DNA of 64,000 nt, taken from the NCBI GenBank assembly GCA_002842285.1, contig PHCJ01000005.1, positions 1-64,000 on the forward strand, read 5' to 3'. The notes beneath the pieces were generated by a model that made no database searches, was not told the DNA's origin, and was given only the letters and a program-made list of their open reading frames with translations. Position numbers and translations under genes: made by a program. This document shows positions 54,174-64,000 of this stretch, piece after piece; the first letter of the stretch is position 1, and every line of letters begins with the position of its first letter. Source of the stretch: Betaproteobacteria bacterium HGW-Betaproteobacteria-22. GTDB lineage: Bacteria; Pseudomonadota; Gammaproteobacteria; Burkholderiales; Methylophilaceae.

Positions 54174-57100
54174 TTGCGCCTAACTCATTTAAAACTTGCC
54201 GGATTTAAATCATTTGTTGAACCAACAACACTGCATATTCATGGGCAGCGCGTTGGGGTGGTTGGACCTAACGGCTGTGGAAAATCCAATGTCATGGAGT
54301 CTGTGCGCTGGGTTTTGGGTGAGTCTTCTGCTAAAGAAATGCGTGCGGATGCGATGGATGCGGTTATTTTTAACGGTTCCGGCAACCGTAAAGCCATCTC
54401 GCGTGCAAGTGTGGAGCTGGTGTTTGATAATAGCCTGGGAGGCGCTTCGGGCGAATGGTCTCAATATGCTGAAATCTCGGTAAAGCGCGTAATTGAGCGT
54501 GATAAAGGCTCAACGTACTACATTAACAATTCAGTTGTGCGTCGGCGCGATGTCGCTGATTTATTTTTGGGGACGGGCTTGGGTGGGCGTGCCTATGCAA
54601 TTATCGGTCAGAATACGATTAGCCGTATTGTGGAAGCCAAGCCCGAAGAAATGCGCGTTTTTCTTGAAGAAGCCGCCGGAGTGAGTAAGTATAAAGAGCG
54701 GCGTCGCGAAACCGAGCTGCGCTTGCGGGATACGCGTGAAAATTTAACGCGCGTGGAGGATATTCTGCGTGAACTGGACAAGCAGATATTACGTTTGCAA
54801 TCGCAAGCTGCCGTGGCGGAGGAGTATCATCGGTTACAAGGCAGTTTAAATCTGACCAACGGTCAGATTTGGGTGTTAAAAAAACGTGATGCTGGCGCAA
54901 TGTGGGAAAAAGCGCAGCGACAGGTTGAAAAACTCGTGAATGCCCTTGAATCACAAATGGCCGATCTACGCCATAGTGAGAATCTTCTGGAAACAATCAG
55001 GCAACAGCACGCACTGACGACAGATGCAGTCAACACTGCGCAGGCAAGTTATTATGAAGCCAATGCTGCGGTATCCAATCTGGAAAATCAGGTTAAAAAT
55101 ACGGCCGATGCCAGAGAGCGTTTGCAGTTACAACTGCAACAGTTTAATGCGCAATTGGAAAAAAACTGGACACAGCAGACTGACGTAGATGAAACGCTAA
55201 AAGCCACTCAGGCGCATTTAACAAAAATGCATGTAGAGTTTGCTGATTCAGAGTCTGAAATCGAACATGCGCGACAGGCAGTTGCCTTGCGGTTACAGCA
55301 ATATCAGGCCGCACTTGCTACTTTTAACGCGAGTCAATCAACTTGGTTAAACACCGAGCAACGCTCGCGTCTAGAGACTGCCAATATCGCACACATTACG
55401 CGCACCATTGGCGAAACGGAAGAGCAAATCAAACGTTTGCAACAAAGCTTGAGCGCGCTGCAGATGCCCAAAGACGATGCGTTGCGGGAAAAAGCGTTGC
55501 AGTTATCAGATACCGAGTTAAACATGGCGCAGGCGGAAGCGCTGAGTAAGGAATCATTGGCGGATGAGCGCAATAGTGCATCTGCGTTAAAAGCAGCACG
55601 TGAGCATGCGCATTTATTACAGCGTGAATTGCACGTACTAGAAGCTGAAATCAACTCGCTTAACAAAATTCAGCAATCCATGCGAGAGGATCATCAAAGC
55701 AATCTTTCTATGTGGATTAAACAGTATGGGCTGCATCAGAACCCTCGAATATGGCAATCCCTACGCATTCAACCAGGCTGGGAAACTGCGCTAGAGGCCG
55801 TGTTAGGCGCCAGACTCAATGCGATTACACATGAAGGCGTCAGGCCCGGTGTGCGTGCACCCGCGGCGGCATCTCTGGCGCTCACTGAGAAATTGGCCGG
55901 CGCTAGCCTGGCAGTATATGCAAGTAGTGCGCTACAGCTTTTGTACGCAAAAATTGAGCACATGGAGGCAGGGCTGGCACCTGTCATTCAAGACTGGCTT
56001 AAGGGTGTTTATTTGCTTGACTCTGATGAAGATCCAATAGATGCAAGCTTAAAGTTGCAGGAAGGCGAGTGTTTAGTCAACAGACAGGGCGATATCTACA
56101 CACGTTACAGTGTGACGTATTACGGAGCGCAGTCATTCACGCATGGCATATTAGAGCGGCAAGCCCGTCTAGGTGCGTTAGAAGCGCAACTGCCCAAGGC
56201 CAGAGATGCGTTTGAAGCGGTACAGCAGGAGGTGCTGCAACTGGACGCAAAGCTGGTAGCGTTACGCAAGCATCAGCACACGCAGCAGGATCACTTAAAA
56301 CACCTGACGCAGCAAGCACATCAGCTTAATTTGGCGTTGCAGCAACTCAAACAGCAACAGGCGAACACATTGCAACGCAAAACGCTGTTAGAGGCCGATA
56401 TTGCACTTGCTGAGCAAAAATTACAATCGCTGCTGGATGAAAAAAACAATAAACAAAGTTTAATCGGTGCTCTTGCAGCAGACTTATTGCAAATGCAAAA
56501 GGAAAAGTCAGTCAATGAGGCAAACAAAAATGCGGCAGAAGTTTTACTCAATGAGTTTAGAGATAGGCAGCAGGCGACCGAACGCAGTCACCAGGAAAAG
56601 CATTTTAATATAAAAATTATTAATAATAAAATCAATGAATTAAAATCTAGAGTTGAGTTTTTAAATGAAGAAAAATCCAGTTTGAAATTGCGTCATAGTG
56701 AAGTGGAGGCTACTTTATCAGCCACAAAAATGGAAACACTAAAAGCCAACCTTGAGACCGCACTGAATGTTAAACAAACATGCGAGCTATCTTTGGCCAA
56801 TGCACGCAACGCCTTGAGTGAGTCACAGGAAACCTTATTGCAGCATGAGCGCACACGCATGCAGCAGGAGCAGCTTTTACATCCGCTACGTGACAAGTTG
56901 GAAGCGAGCAGGCTCGCAGAACAAGAGGCGCGGCTTCACTTTGAGCAATGTCAGGCGGCGCTGGCATCCTCTGCCATTCAAGAGCCTGAGTTAGTCAATA
57001 GCCTCGCTGGTTTAGAGAGTGAAATTAAAGTCAGTCAGCTGGAGCGCAAAAAAGAAAAGTTGGAGTTTGACATTGAAGCATTAGGCGCCGTGAATCTTGC

Positions 57101-57701
57101 GGCAATAGAAGAGCTGGCAAACGAACAGGCACGCAAACAATATCTGGACAGCCAGCATCAAGATCTCACAGAAGCCAGTCAAACACTGGAAGATGCAATT
57201 CGTAAGATTGACCGCGAAACAAGAAGCCGTCTGCAGCTTACATTTGACGAAGCAAATAAACATTTTAATGAGCTGTTTACCACTTTGTTCGGTGGCGGAC
57301 AGGCCAGACTGGAGTTGCTGGGTGAAGAGATACTGGACACAGGCATTCAGGTATTTGCTCAGCCACCCGGAAAAAAGAACAGCACTATCCATTTACTATC
57401 GGGTGGAGAAAAAGCGCTCACGGCATTAGCACTGGTATTTGCGTTATTCAGGCTAAACCCCGCACCTTTTTGCCTGATGGATGAAGTGGATGCTCCCCTT
57501 GATGACAGCAACACGGAACGTTTTTGTGCCATGGTTAAAAAAATGTCAGAAAGAACGCAATTTTTATATGTGAGTCATAATAAAATTACGATGGAAATGG
57601 CGCAGCAACTGATTGGTGTTACCATGCAGGAATCTGGCGTATCACGTATTGTGGATGTCGATATGGAAGCTGCGGTAAGAATGGTTGAATCCATATCCTG
57701 A
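54174..57701 (+). CDS. smc: Chromosome segregation protein SMC
   Basis: This 1175-residue condensin ATPase has Walker A VGPNGCGKSNVMESV near residue 30, two long coiled coils (about 170-500 and 690-1020), a hinge around 515-660, signature LLSGGEKALTALA and Walker B FCLMDEVDAPLDD at the C-terminus. TTG at 54174 is the start because no ATG aligns with the conserved MRLTHLKLAGFKSF opening. The order smc-zipA-ligA is typical of betaproteobacteria. Confidence 0.96.
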   Translation: MRLTHLKLAGFKSFVEPTTLHIHGQRVGVVGPNGCGKSNVMESVRWVLGESSAKEMRADAMDAVIFNGSGNRKAISRASVELVFDNSLGGASGEWSQYAEISVKRVIERDKGSTYYINNSVVRRRDVADLFLGTGLGGRAYAIIGQNTISRIVEAKPEEMRVFLEEAAGVSKYKERRRETELRLRDTRENLTRVEDILRELDKQILRLQSQAAVAEEYHRLQGSLNLTNGQIWVLKKRDAGAMWEKAQRQVEKLVNALESQMADLRHSENLLETIRQQHALTTDAVNTAQASYYEANAAVSNLENQVKNTADARERLQLQLQQFNAQLEKNWTQQTDVDETLKATQAHLTKMHVEFADSESEIEHARQAVALRLQQYQAALATFNASQSTWLNTEQRSRLETANIAHITRTIGETEEQIKRLQQSLSALQMPKDDALREKALQLSDTELNMAQAEALSKESLADERNSASALKAAREHAHLLQRELHVLEAEINSLNKIQQSMREDHQSNLSMWIKQYGLHQNPRIWQSLRIQPGWETALEAVLGARLNAITHEGVRPGVRAPAAASLALTEKLAGASLAVYASSALQLLYAKIEHMEAGLAPVIQDWLKGVYLLDSDEDPIDASLKLQEGECLVNRQGDIYTRYSVTYYGAQSFTHGILERQARLGALEAQLPKARDAFEAVQQEVLQLDAKLVALRKHQHTQQDHLKHLTQQAHQLNLALQQLKQQQANTLQRKTLLEADIALAEQKLQSLLDEKNNKQSLIGALAADLLQMQKEKSVNEANKNAAEVLLNEFRDRQQATERSHQEKHFNIKIINNKINELKSRVEFLNEEKSSLKLRHSEVEATLSATKMETLKANLETALNVKQTCELSLANARNALSESQETLLQHERTRMQQEQLLHPLRDKLEASRLAEQEARLHFEQCQAALASSAIQEPELVNSLAGLESEIKVSQLERKKEKLEFDIEALGAVNLAAIEELANEQARKQYLDSQHQDLTEASQTLEDAIRKIDRETRSRLQLTFDEANKHFNELFTTLFGGGQARLELLGEEILDTGIQVFAQPPGKKNSTIHLLSGGEKALTALALVFALFRLNPAPFCLMDEVDAPLDDSNTERFCAMVKKMSERTQFLYVSHNKITMEMAQQLIGVTMQESGVSRIVDVDMEAAVRMVESIS

Positions 57702-57730
57702 TGCATAAAGAACAAGAAAGTTAAATGTAA

Positions 57731-59257
57731 ATGAGTGAGTTGCAAATAGCCTTAATCATCATTGGTGCCATCATTATCATCGCTGTGATGGTGTTTAACT
57801 GGTGGCAGGAAAGAAAATTCAACCAGCAGGTTGAGCGCAGCTTTTCTGATGTGCAGGGGGATGTTTTACTGGAGGATGCAGTACCTGATGCACATGCTGA
57901 CTCCAGAGATGAGTTCGGCTTTATTGAAGATAATTTTTCAATCAATACTGCGCAAGCACTTAGTCAAACAGATGATGGGCCCATCGATGACAGGTTTTTA
58001 GAGCTTGACCACGATGTGGTGATCAAGCACGCAGAAGAGGATCTGGAGCAGGTGTATACCGATGTCGTTAACTACCGGCATCAGCATGAAATTAAGCACG
58101 AGCACAATGTGTTGCCTGAAAATGTTGAGATTACGCCGGCAATGCAGGATGAAGTTGCCTTGGAGAACCAGCAGCATAGTAGCCCTGCAACCAAGATTCG
58201 GCAACGTGAAGAAATCAAGTCGATTTTCAACGAGGCGTTCAATCAAACCCGTGCAGCGCAGTCAACACAGGCTCATCCTCCAGATAATCACAACTTGCAT
58301 CGTGATATTGCCCGTGGTGCGGTGTCTGATGATATCAAGATAAATACTGAAATCAACCCTGAAGACAGTACGCATAGCTTACCTGAGATGCTGCATGCGC
58401 AGATGGATTTAACCGCGTTATTGTATTTAGCTTCAGAAAAAAACATCGCACAAATAGCTAGGCATATCAGCGGCTTATTTGATGGGTACAACAAACCTTT
58501 ACATATTCACATGCTGAACGAGAATAAACAGTGGCTGCTGTTGCAGGCAGCTATCTCTGATGCGGGTATAGCAGAGCAAAAAATCTCACGCATTGCGTGT
58601 AGTTTGCAGCTTGCGGACAGAGCTGGTGCGGTTACTCGCAGTGTATTAAATCGCTTTCAGCTTGCTGTCGAGACTTTGGGGCTGGATGTTAACGCCCATG
58701 TGGAATGGCAAAGCCATGGCGATGCCATTGCCACAGCGACCGAGCTAGATGCATTTTGCATTGATGTTGATAAAACCATGGGCTTTCATCTTGTGCATGG
58801 CGAGAACGGTGCGTTTACCGGCACCAAACTCAGAGGTCTGGCTGAAGCGCAAGGCATGAGGTTGGATGCAGACGGCACATTTAAGTTTTATGATGAACTT
58901 GCGACCAGGCAATTACAGTCTAATCCGGCATTAAAACCATCTGCCTCCTTTACGATGTTTAACCGCGATCAACACCCATTTGGTAACGAAATGCTCAGGA
59001 CAAGCGTGGTTAAAGGTATTACCTTTCAGTTGGATATTCCACATGTTAAGCACTGCACCGAGGCATTTAACCAAATGGTGCAAATTGCCAAACAGATGGC
59101 AATAGGGTTAAACGCTGTGCTCGTGGATGACAACGGCAGGCCGCTCGGTGATATGCAAATCGAGATGATCAGGCACCAGCTCAAGGTCATTCACGCCAAG
59201 TTACTGGTGCGTGGCATTGTGCCAGGATCAGATAGCGCACTTAGATTATTCTCTTAG
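57731..59257 (+). CDS. zipA: Cell division protein ZipA
   Basis: This 508-residue protein has an N-terminal membrane helix (MSELQIALIIIGAIIIIAVM), a long polar linker (25-320) and a C-terminal FtsZ-binding domain (about 370-505; VKGITFQLDIPHVKHC and QLKVIHAKLLVRGIVPG). It tethers FtsZ to the membrane. It is considerably longer than the E. coli form because of its linker. It lies between smc and ligA, 12 bases before the latter. Confidence 0.88.
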   Translation: MSELQIALIIIGAIIIIAVMVFNWWQERKFNQQVERSFSDVQGDVLLEDAVPDAHADSRDEFGFIEDNFSINTAQALSQTDDGPIDDRFLELDHDVVIKHAEEDLEQVYTDVVNYRHQHEIKHEHNVLPENVEITPAMQDEVALENQQHSSPATKIRQREEIKSIFNEAFNQTRAAQSTQAHPPDNHNLHRDIARGAVSDDIKINTEINPEDSTHSLPEMLHAQMDLTALLYLASEKNIAQIARHISGLFDGYNKPLHIHMLNENKQWLLLQAAISDAGIAEQKISRIACSLQLADRAGAVTRSVLNRFQLAVETLGLDVNAHVEWQSHGDAIATATELDAFCIDVDKTMGFHLVHGENGAFTGTKLRGLAEAQGMRLDADGTFKFYDELATRQLQSNPALKPSASFTMFNRDQHPFGNEMLRTSVVKGITFQLDIPHVKHCTEAFNQMVQIAKQMAIGLNAVLVDDNGRPLGDMQIEMIRHQLKVIHAKLLVRGIVPGSDSALRLFS

Positions 59258-59269
59258 CAGGTGGGTTGA

Positions 59270-61279
<2,010 letters not shown>

Positions 61280-61285
61280 AACAAC

Positions 61286-62104
61286 ATGAATACCAGCCAT
61301 TATATTGAATGCTTACCTGATGTCATCCAGATTGCCAAAGCCGCGGGCGAGGTAATCATGCAGATATATCAAACGGATTTCCATATAGAAAGAAAATCTG
61401 ATAACTCACCTTTGACGCAAGCAGACCTAGCAGCTCATCATCTGATTATCAGCCGCTTATCCGAGCTGACACCAGAGATTCCAGTTCTTTCTGAAGAGTC
61501 GGAAAATATTTCACCTGAATCACGTAGCCAATGGCAGCAATACTGGCTGATTGACCCATTGGATGGCACACGCGAGTTTGTGAAGCGCAATGGGGAGTTT
61601 ACCGTGAATATCGCGCTCATTCACCAGCATCAACCGATACTGGGCGTGGTTTATGCACCGGCAAGCGACTTGTTATACTACGGCACGAAGGGGCAGGGGG
61701 CTTTTAAGCAGGTAAAACATTCAGCTGCATTAAGAATATCAGTGCGGCCGTTTGAGATTGGAAAGCTTGTAGTTGCGGGCAGCCGTTCGCATAATGATCA
61801 AAAATATCAGCAGTTTTTAAACAAGTTGCACCAGTTTACCGGTGCCATTCCCGAACTTATTAGCATGGGCAGTTCTCTAAAGATATGTTTGGTGGCTGAG
61901 GGTAGGGCTGATGTGTATCCCAGAATTGGCCCTACTTACGAGTGGGATACGGCTGCCGCGCACTGTATTTTGCGGGAAGCGGGCGGTGACATTCTGGATG
62001 AAAACACAAACGCGCTCAGTTACAACCGTAAATCATCACTGTTAAATCCAACTTTTTTTGCAACCAATACACGTATGTTAAACTGGGCTGATTACCTGCT
62101 GTAA
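61286..62104 (+). CDS. cysQ: 3'(2'),5'-bisphosphate nucleotidase
   Basis: This 272-residue inositol-monophosphatase-fold enzyme removes the 3' phosphate of pAp, relieving inhibition of sulfate assimilation. Metal-site motifs are LSEESENI, DPLDGTREFVKRNGEFTVNI and YEWDTAAAHCIL. It starts six bases after ligA and likely shares its transcript. Confidence 0.93.
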   Translation: MNTSHYIECLPDVIQIAKAAGEVIMQIYQTDFHIERKSDNSPLTQADLAAHHLIISRLSELTPEIPVLSEESENISPESRSQWQQYWLIDPLDGTREFVKRNGEFTVNIALIHQHQPILGVVYAPASDLLYYGTKGQGAFKQVKHSAALRISVRPFEIGKLVVAGSRSHNDQKYQQFLNKLHQFTGAIPELISMGSSLKICLVAEGRADVYPRIGPTYEWDTAAAHCILREAGGDILDENTNALSYNRKSSLLNPTFFATNTRMLNWADYLL

Positions 62105-62151
62105 ATCTGCACACAATTAAAATAAATTCATTCATCACAAAGCTGCGTACA

Positions 62152-63054
62152 ATGAAACTACAAAACACTTTAATTTTATCATTTATCTTATTGTTTAATA
62201 ATAATGTTTATGCAATATCTAAGGAGGCGGCAGACTGTTACAAAGCCTTTGATAGAGGGGAATTAAGCAATGCTGCCACATTGTCATCCAAGGCACTGCA
62301 GGCCAACGAAAAGGATCGGGATGCTTTAATTTGCCAGGGGCGCACGCTAAGTGCCCATCATGATTTGAAAGGGGCGCTAGCCGCGTTTGGCAAAGCGGAT
62401 GCTTTATCTATGGATGCATTTGATAAAACCGTGATCGCACTGATTACCAGCCACGCATACAGGGCAGAACAGCAGTTAGACCAGGCTTTAGCTGGATATC
62501 AGCAAACCATCACTTACGCCAGGCAGGCAAAATACCCTGGTTTTGAGCGTTTGAGTGATATTGCGATTGGAGATATTCACTTTGAACTTCAACACTATGA
62601 TTTAGCGCTGGAAGCTTATTTAAAAGCGAATCAACTGGATGCAAACGACAATGAGCGCGGCGAAAGTTATGAAAGAATCGCTTTTGCCTATCACACAATC
62701 AAACAGGATGAGTTGGCGTTGGAAAATCAGGTGAAGGCTTTTTTAATGCATGAAAAAGTAGGCACTTTAGACCAATATGCACACTCCAGTGTTGAACTTG
62801 GCCGTTATTACGTCATCGCAAAAAAATATGACAGCGCTGAAAACGTACTGAATAAGATTATTAAATTCGCTAAAGAGCAGGGTGGGCAATACTACGAAGC
62901 CAAAGGCAGCTATGTGCTGGCGCTGGCAAAGGCGGCAAAAGGTGACACTGCCGCGGCCAGAATGTTAACAGAACATGCCAAAAGCATTGCCAAAGCAATT
63001 AACGATACGCAATTGATGGATGAAATTATTCAACAAACACAGGGATTGTTTTAA
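62152..63054 (+). CDS. Secreted TPR-repeat protein
   Basis: This 300-residue protein has a Sec signal peptide (MKLQNTLILSFILLFNNNVYA) and about five tetratricopeptide-like helical pairs (for example HYDLALEAYLKANQLDANDN). It probably acts as a periplasmic scaffold; partners unknown. It stands between cysQ and msrP. Confidence 0.7.
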   Translation: MKLQNTLILSFILLFNNNVYAISKEAADCYKAFDRGELSNAATLSSKALQANEKDRDALICQGRTLSAHHDLKGALAAFGKADALSMDAFDKTVIALITSHAYRAEQQLDQALAGYQQTITYARQAKYPGFERLSDIAIGDIHFELQHYDLALEAYLKANQLDANDNERGESYERIAFAYHTIKQDELALENQVKAFLMHEKVGTLDQYAHSSVELGRYYVIAKKYDSAENVLNKIIKFAKEQGGQYYEAKGSYVLALAKAAKGDTAAARMLTEHAKSIAKAINDTQLMDEIIQQTQGLF

Positions 63055-63155
63055 AAACGGATGACACTCATGCAGTAAAAAATCATTTAAAAAATCATTG
63101 AAGCAACTTAAATAAGCAATTTAAGTCTTACTTTGCAAAGTTTGGGGAATAAAAA

Positions 63156-64000
63156 ATGATTTTTCTAAAGCAAACCGACATTAGCTCTGCTGAGATCACG
63201 CCCAAAGCAGTGTTTGAAAATCGCAGACATTTTTTACAACAGGCAGGGTTTGGCTTGCTTGCAGCTTCCTCCCTCGGATACAGCAAGCTCTTGCACGCTG
63301 AAAACAGGCTAGGTCAGCCACAAAAAACTATTGAGGCAAACCATAAGCTGCCTAAACTCCCGGTCATCAATAAAACCCAATACGGCGAAGGTGAAAAGCT
63401 CACCTCATATAAGGATGTCACAAGTTATAACAATTTTTATGAATTTGGCACAGGCAAGAGTGAACCCGCTATTGAGTCTAAATTATTTAAACCTTACCCA
63501 TGGACCGTTAGCATTGAGGGGGAAGTAAAGAAAAACAAAACCATAAGCATCGATGAAATTTACAAGCTAGCACCGCTGGAAGAGCGCATTTACCGCATGC
63601 GCTGTGTTGAAGGTTGGTCTATGGTAATCCCATGGCTGGGCTTTCCGCTCGCGCAGCTTATCAAATGGGCAGAGCCTACGGCCAATGCAAAATATGTAGA
63701 ATTTATTTCACTTGCAGATAAACAGCAAATGCCAGGGGTTAATTTACCTATTCTAGACTGGCCCTACATAGAGGGCTTGCGCATGGATGAAGCCGTGCAC
63801 CCACTCACTATCATGGCTGTCGGCTTATATGGAGAGCATCTGCCCAACCAGAACGGGGCCCCCATACGCTTGGTTGTGCCATGGAAATACGGCTTTAAAG
63901 GTGCAAAATCGATCGTCAAAATACGTTTTACAGAAAAAATGCCGCAGACGACCTGGATGAAAGCAGGGCCCAGAGAGTATGGTTTTTATGCCAACGTAAA
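63156..64000 (+). CDS. msrP: Protein-methionine-sulfoxide reductase catalytic subunit MsrP (partial)
   Basis: The gene runs off the right edge with 281 residues visible. The twin-arginine signal [14 protein letters not shown] directs Tat export of a molybdopterin enzyme. The SUOX fold shows the metal-ligand cysteine in [16 protein letters not shown], with [21 protein letters not shown]. It repairs methionine sulfoxide in periplasmic proteins. Its usual membrane partner msrQ would be expected just beyond the window. Confidence 0.93.
   Translation, partial: MIFLKQTDISSAEITPKAVFENRRHFLQQAGFGLLAASSLGYSKLLHAENRLGQPQKTIEANHKLPKLPVINKTQYGEGEKLTSYKDVTSYNNFYEFGTGKSEPAIESKLFKPYPWTVSIEGEVKKNKTISIDEIYKLAPLEERIYRMRCVEGWSMVIPWLGFPLAQLIKWAEPTANAKYVEFISLADKQQMPGVNLPILDWPYIEGLRMDEAVHPLTIMAVGLYGEHLPNQNGAPIRLVVPWKYGFKGAKSIVKIRFTEKMPQTTWMKAGPREYGFYANV

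Overview
The window looks like chromosomal DNA of a betaproteobacterium. Gene content and order (acpP-fabF-pabC-mltG-tmk-holB-pilZ-tatD on the left, smc-zipA-ligA on the right), the moderate GC content judged by eye, and the protein style fit a Methylophilaceae-type organism such as Methylotenera. That assignment is inference; no diagnostic methylotrophy gene lies in the window.

Left core block (1-7.9 kb). The 5' end of an IS3-family transposase gene runs off the left edge and sits directly upstream of acpP. It is followed by fatty-acid synthesis (acpP, fabF), folate (pabC), peptidoglycan (mltG), dTMP supply (tmk), the DNA polymerase III clamp-loader subunit (holB), a PilZ protein, a TatD nuclease, a metallo-beta-lactamase-fold hydrolase and a small secreted protein.

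Genomic island (about 8.2-31.3 kb). This is the most interesting part. It holds a complete 12-gene P-type type IV secretion system in canonical order (virB1 to virB11, then virD4), but I see no relaxase, replication or partition gene. A set of cargo genes surrounds it. Three are related putative zinc metallopeptidases (HEXXH). One is a protein sharing a module with one of those peptidases, one has a coiled coil and a beta-rich core, one is a small helical protein, one is an OmpA-like lipoprotein, and two are small tandem paralogues. A dedicated sigma-54 activator with a degenerate receiver domain, and two near-consensus -24/-12 promoters in front of cargo genes, suggest a self-contained regulon. 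Several cargo proteins end in a similar-looking helical C-terminal module that could be the VirD4 recognition signal. The island ends at a tRNA-Leu(CAG) gene beside an integrase relic, and diverged copies of one short sequence lie near both ends. My reading is a relaxase-less, effector-delivering T4SS island.

Middle block (31.4-45.4 kb). rnr and rlmB (RNA processing) face a minus-strand group. That group comprises an FAD/cyclic-nucleotide-binding/4Fe-4S fusion protein, a membrane cytochrome b-like protein, an FHA-decaheme cytochrome c fusion and malate:quinone oxidoreductase, which together look like an electron-transfer module. A TauE/SafE transporter and a large CHASE-PAS-GAF-GGDEF-EAL signalling protein lie upstream.

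Accessory patch (45.4-53 kb). This stretch has an SDR, an IS5-type transposase remnant, a SEC-C protein, a fitAB-type toxin-antitoxin operon with a DUF5710-like third gene, an NAD(P)-binding protein, a four-helix membrane protein, a CsbD-like mosaic ORF and a Crp/Fnr regulator, with repeats and hairpins between them.

Right core block (53.2-64 kb). tRNA-Glu and tRNA-Ala are followed by queF, smc, zipA, ligA, cysQ, a TPR protein and msrP, which is cut by the right edge.
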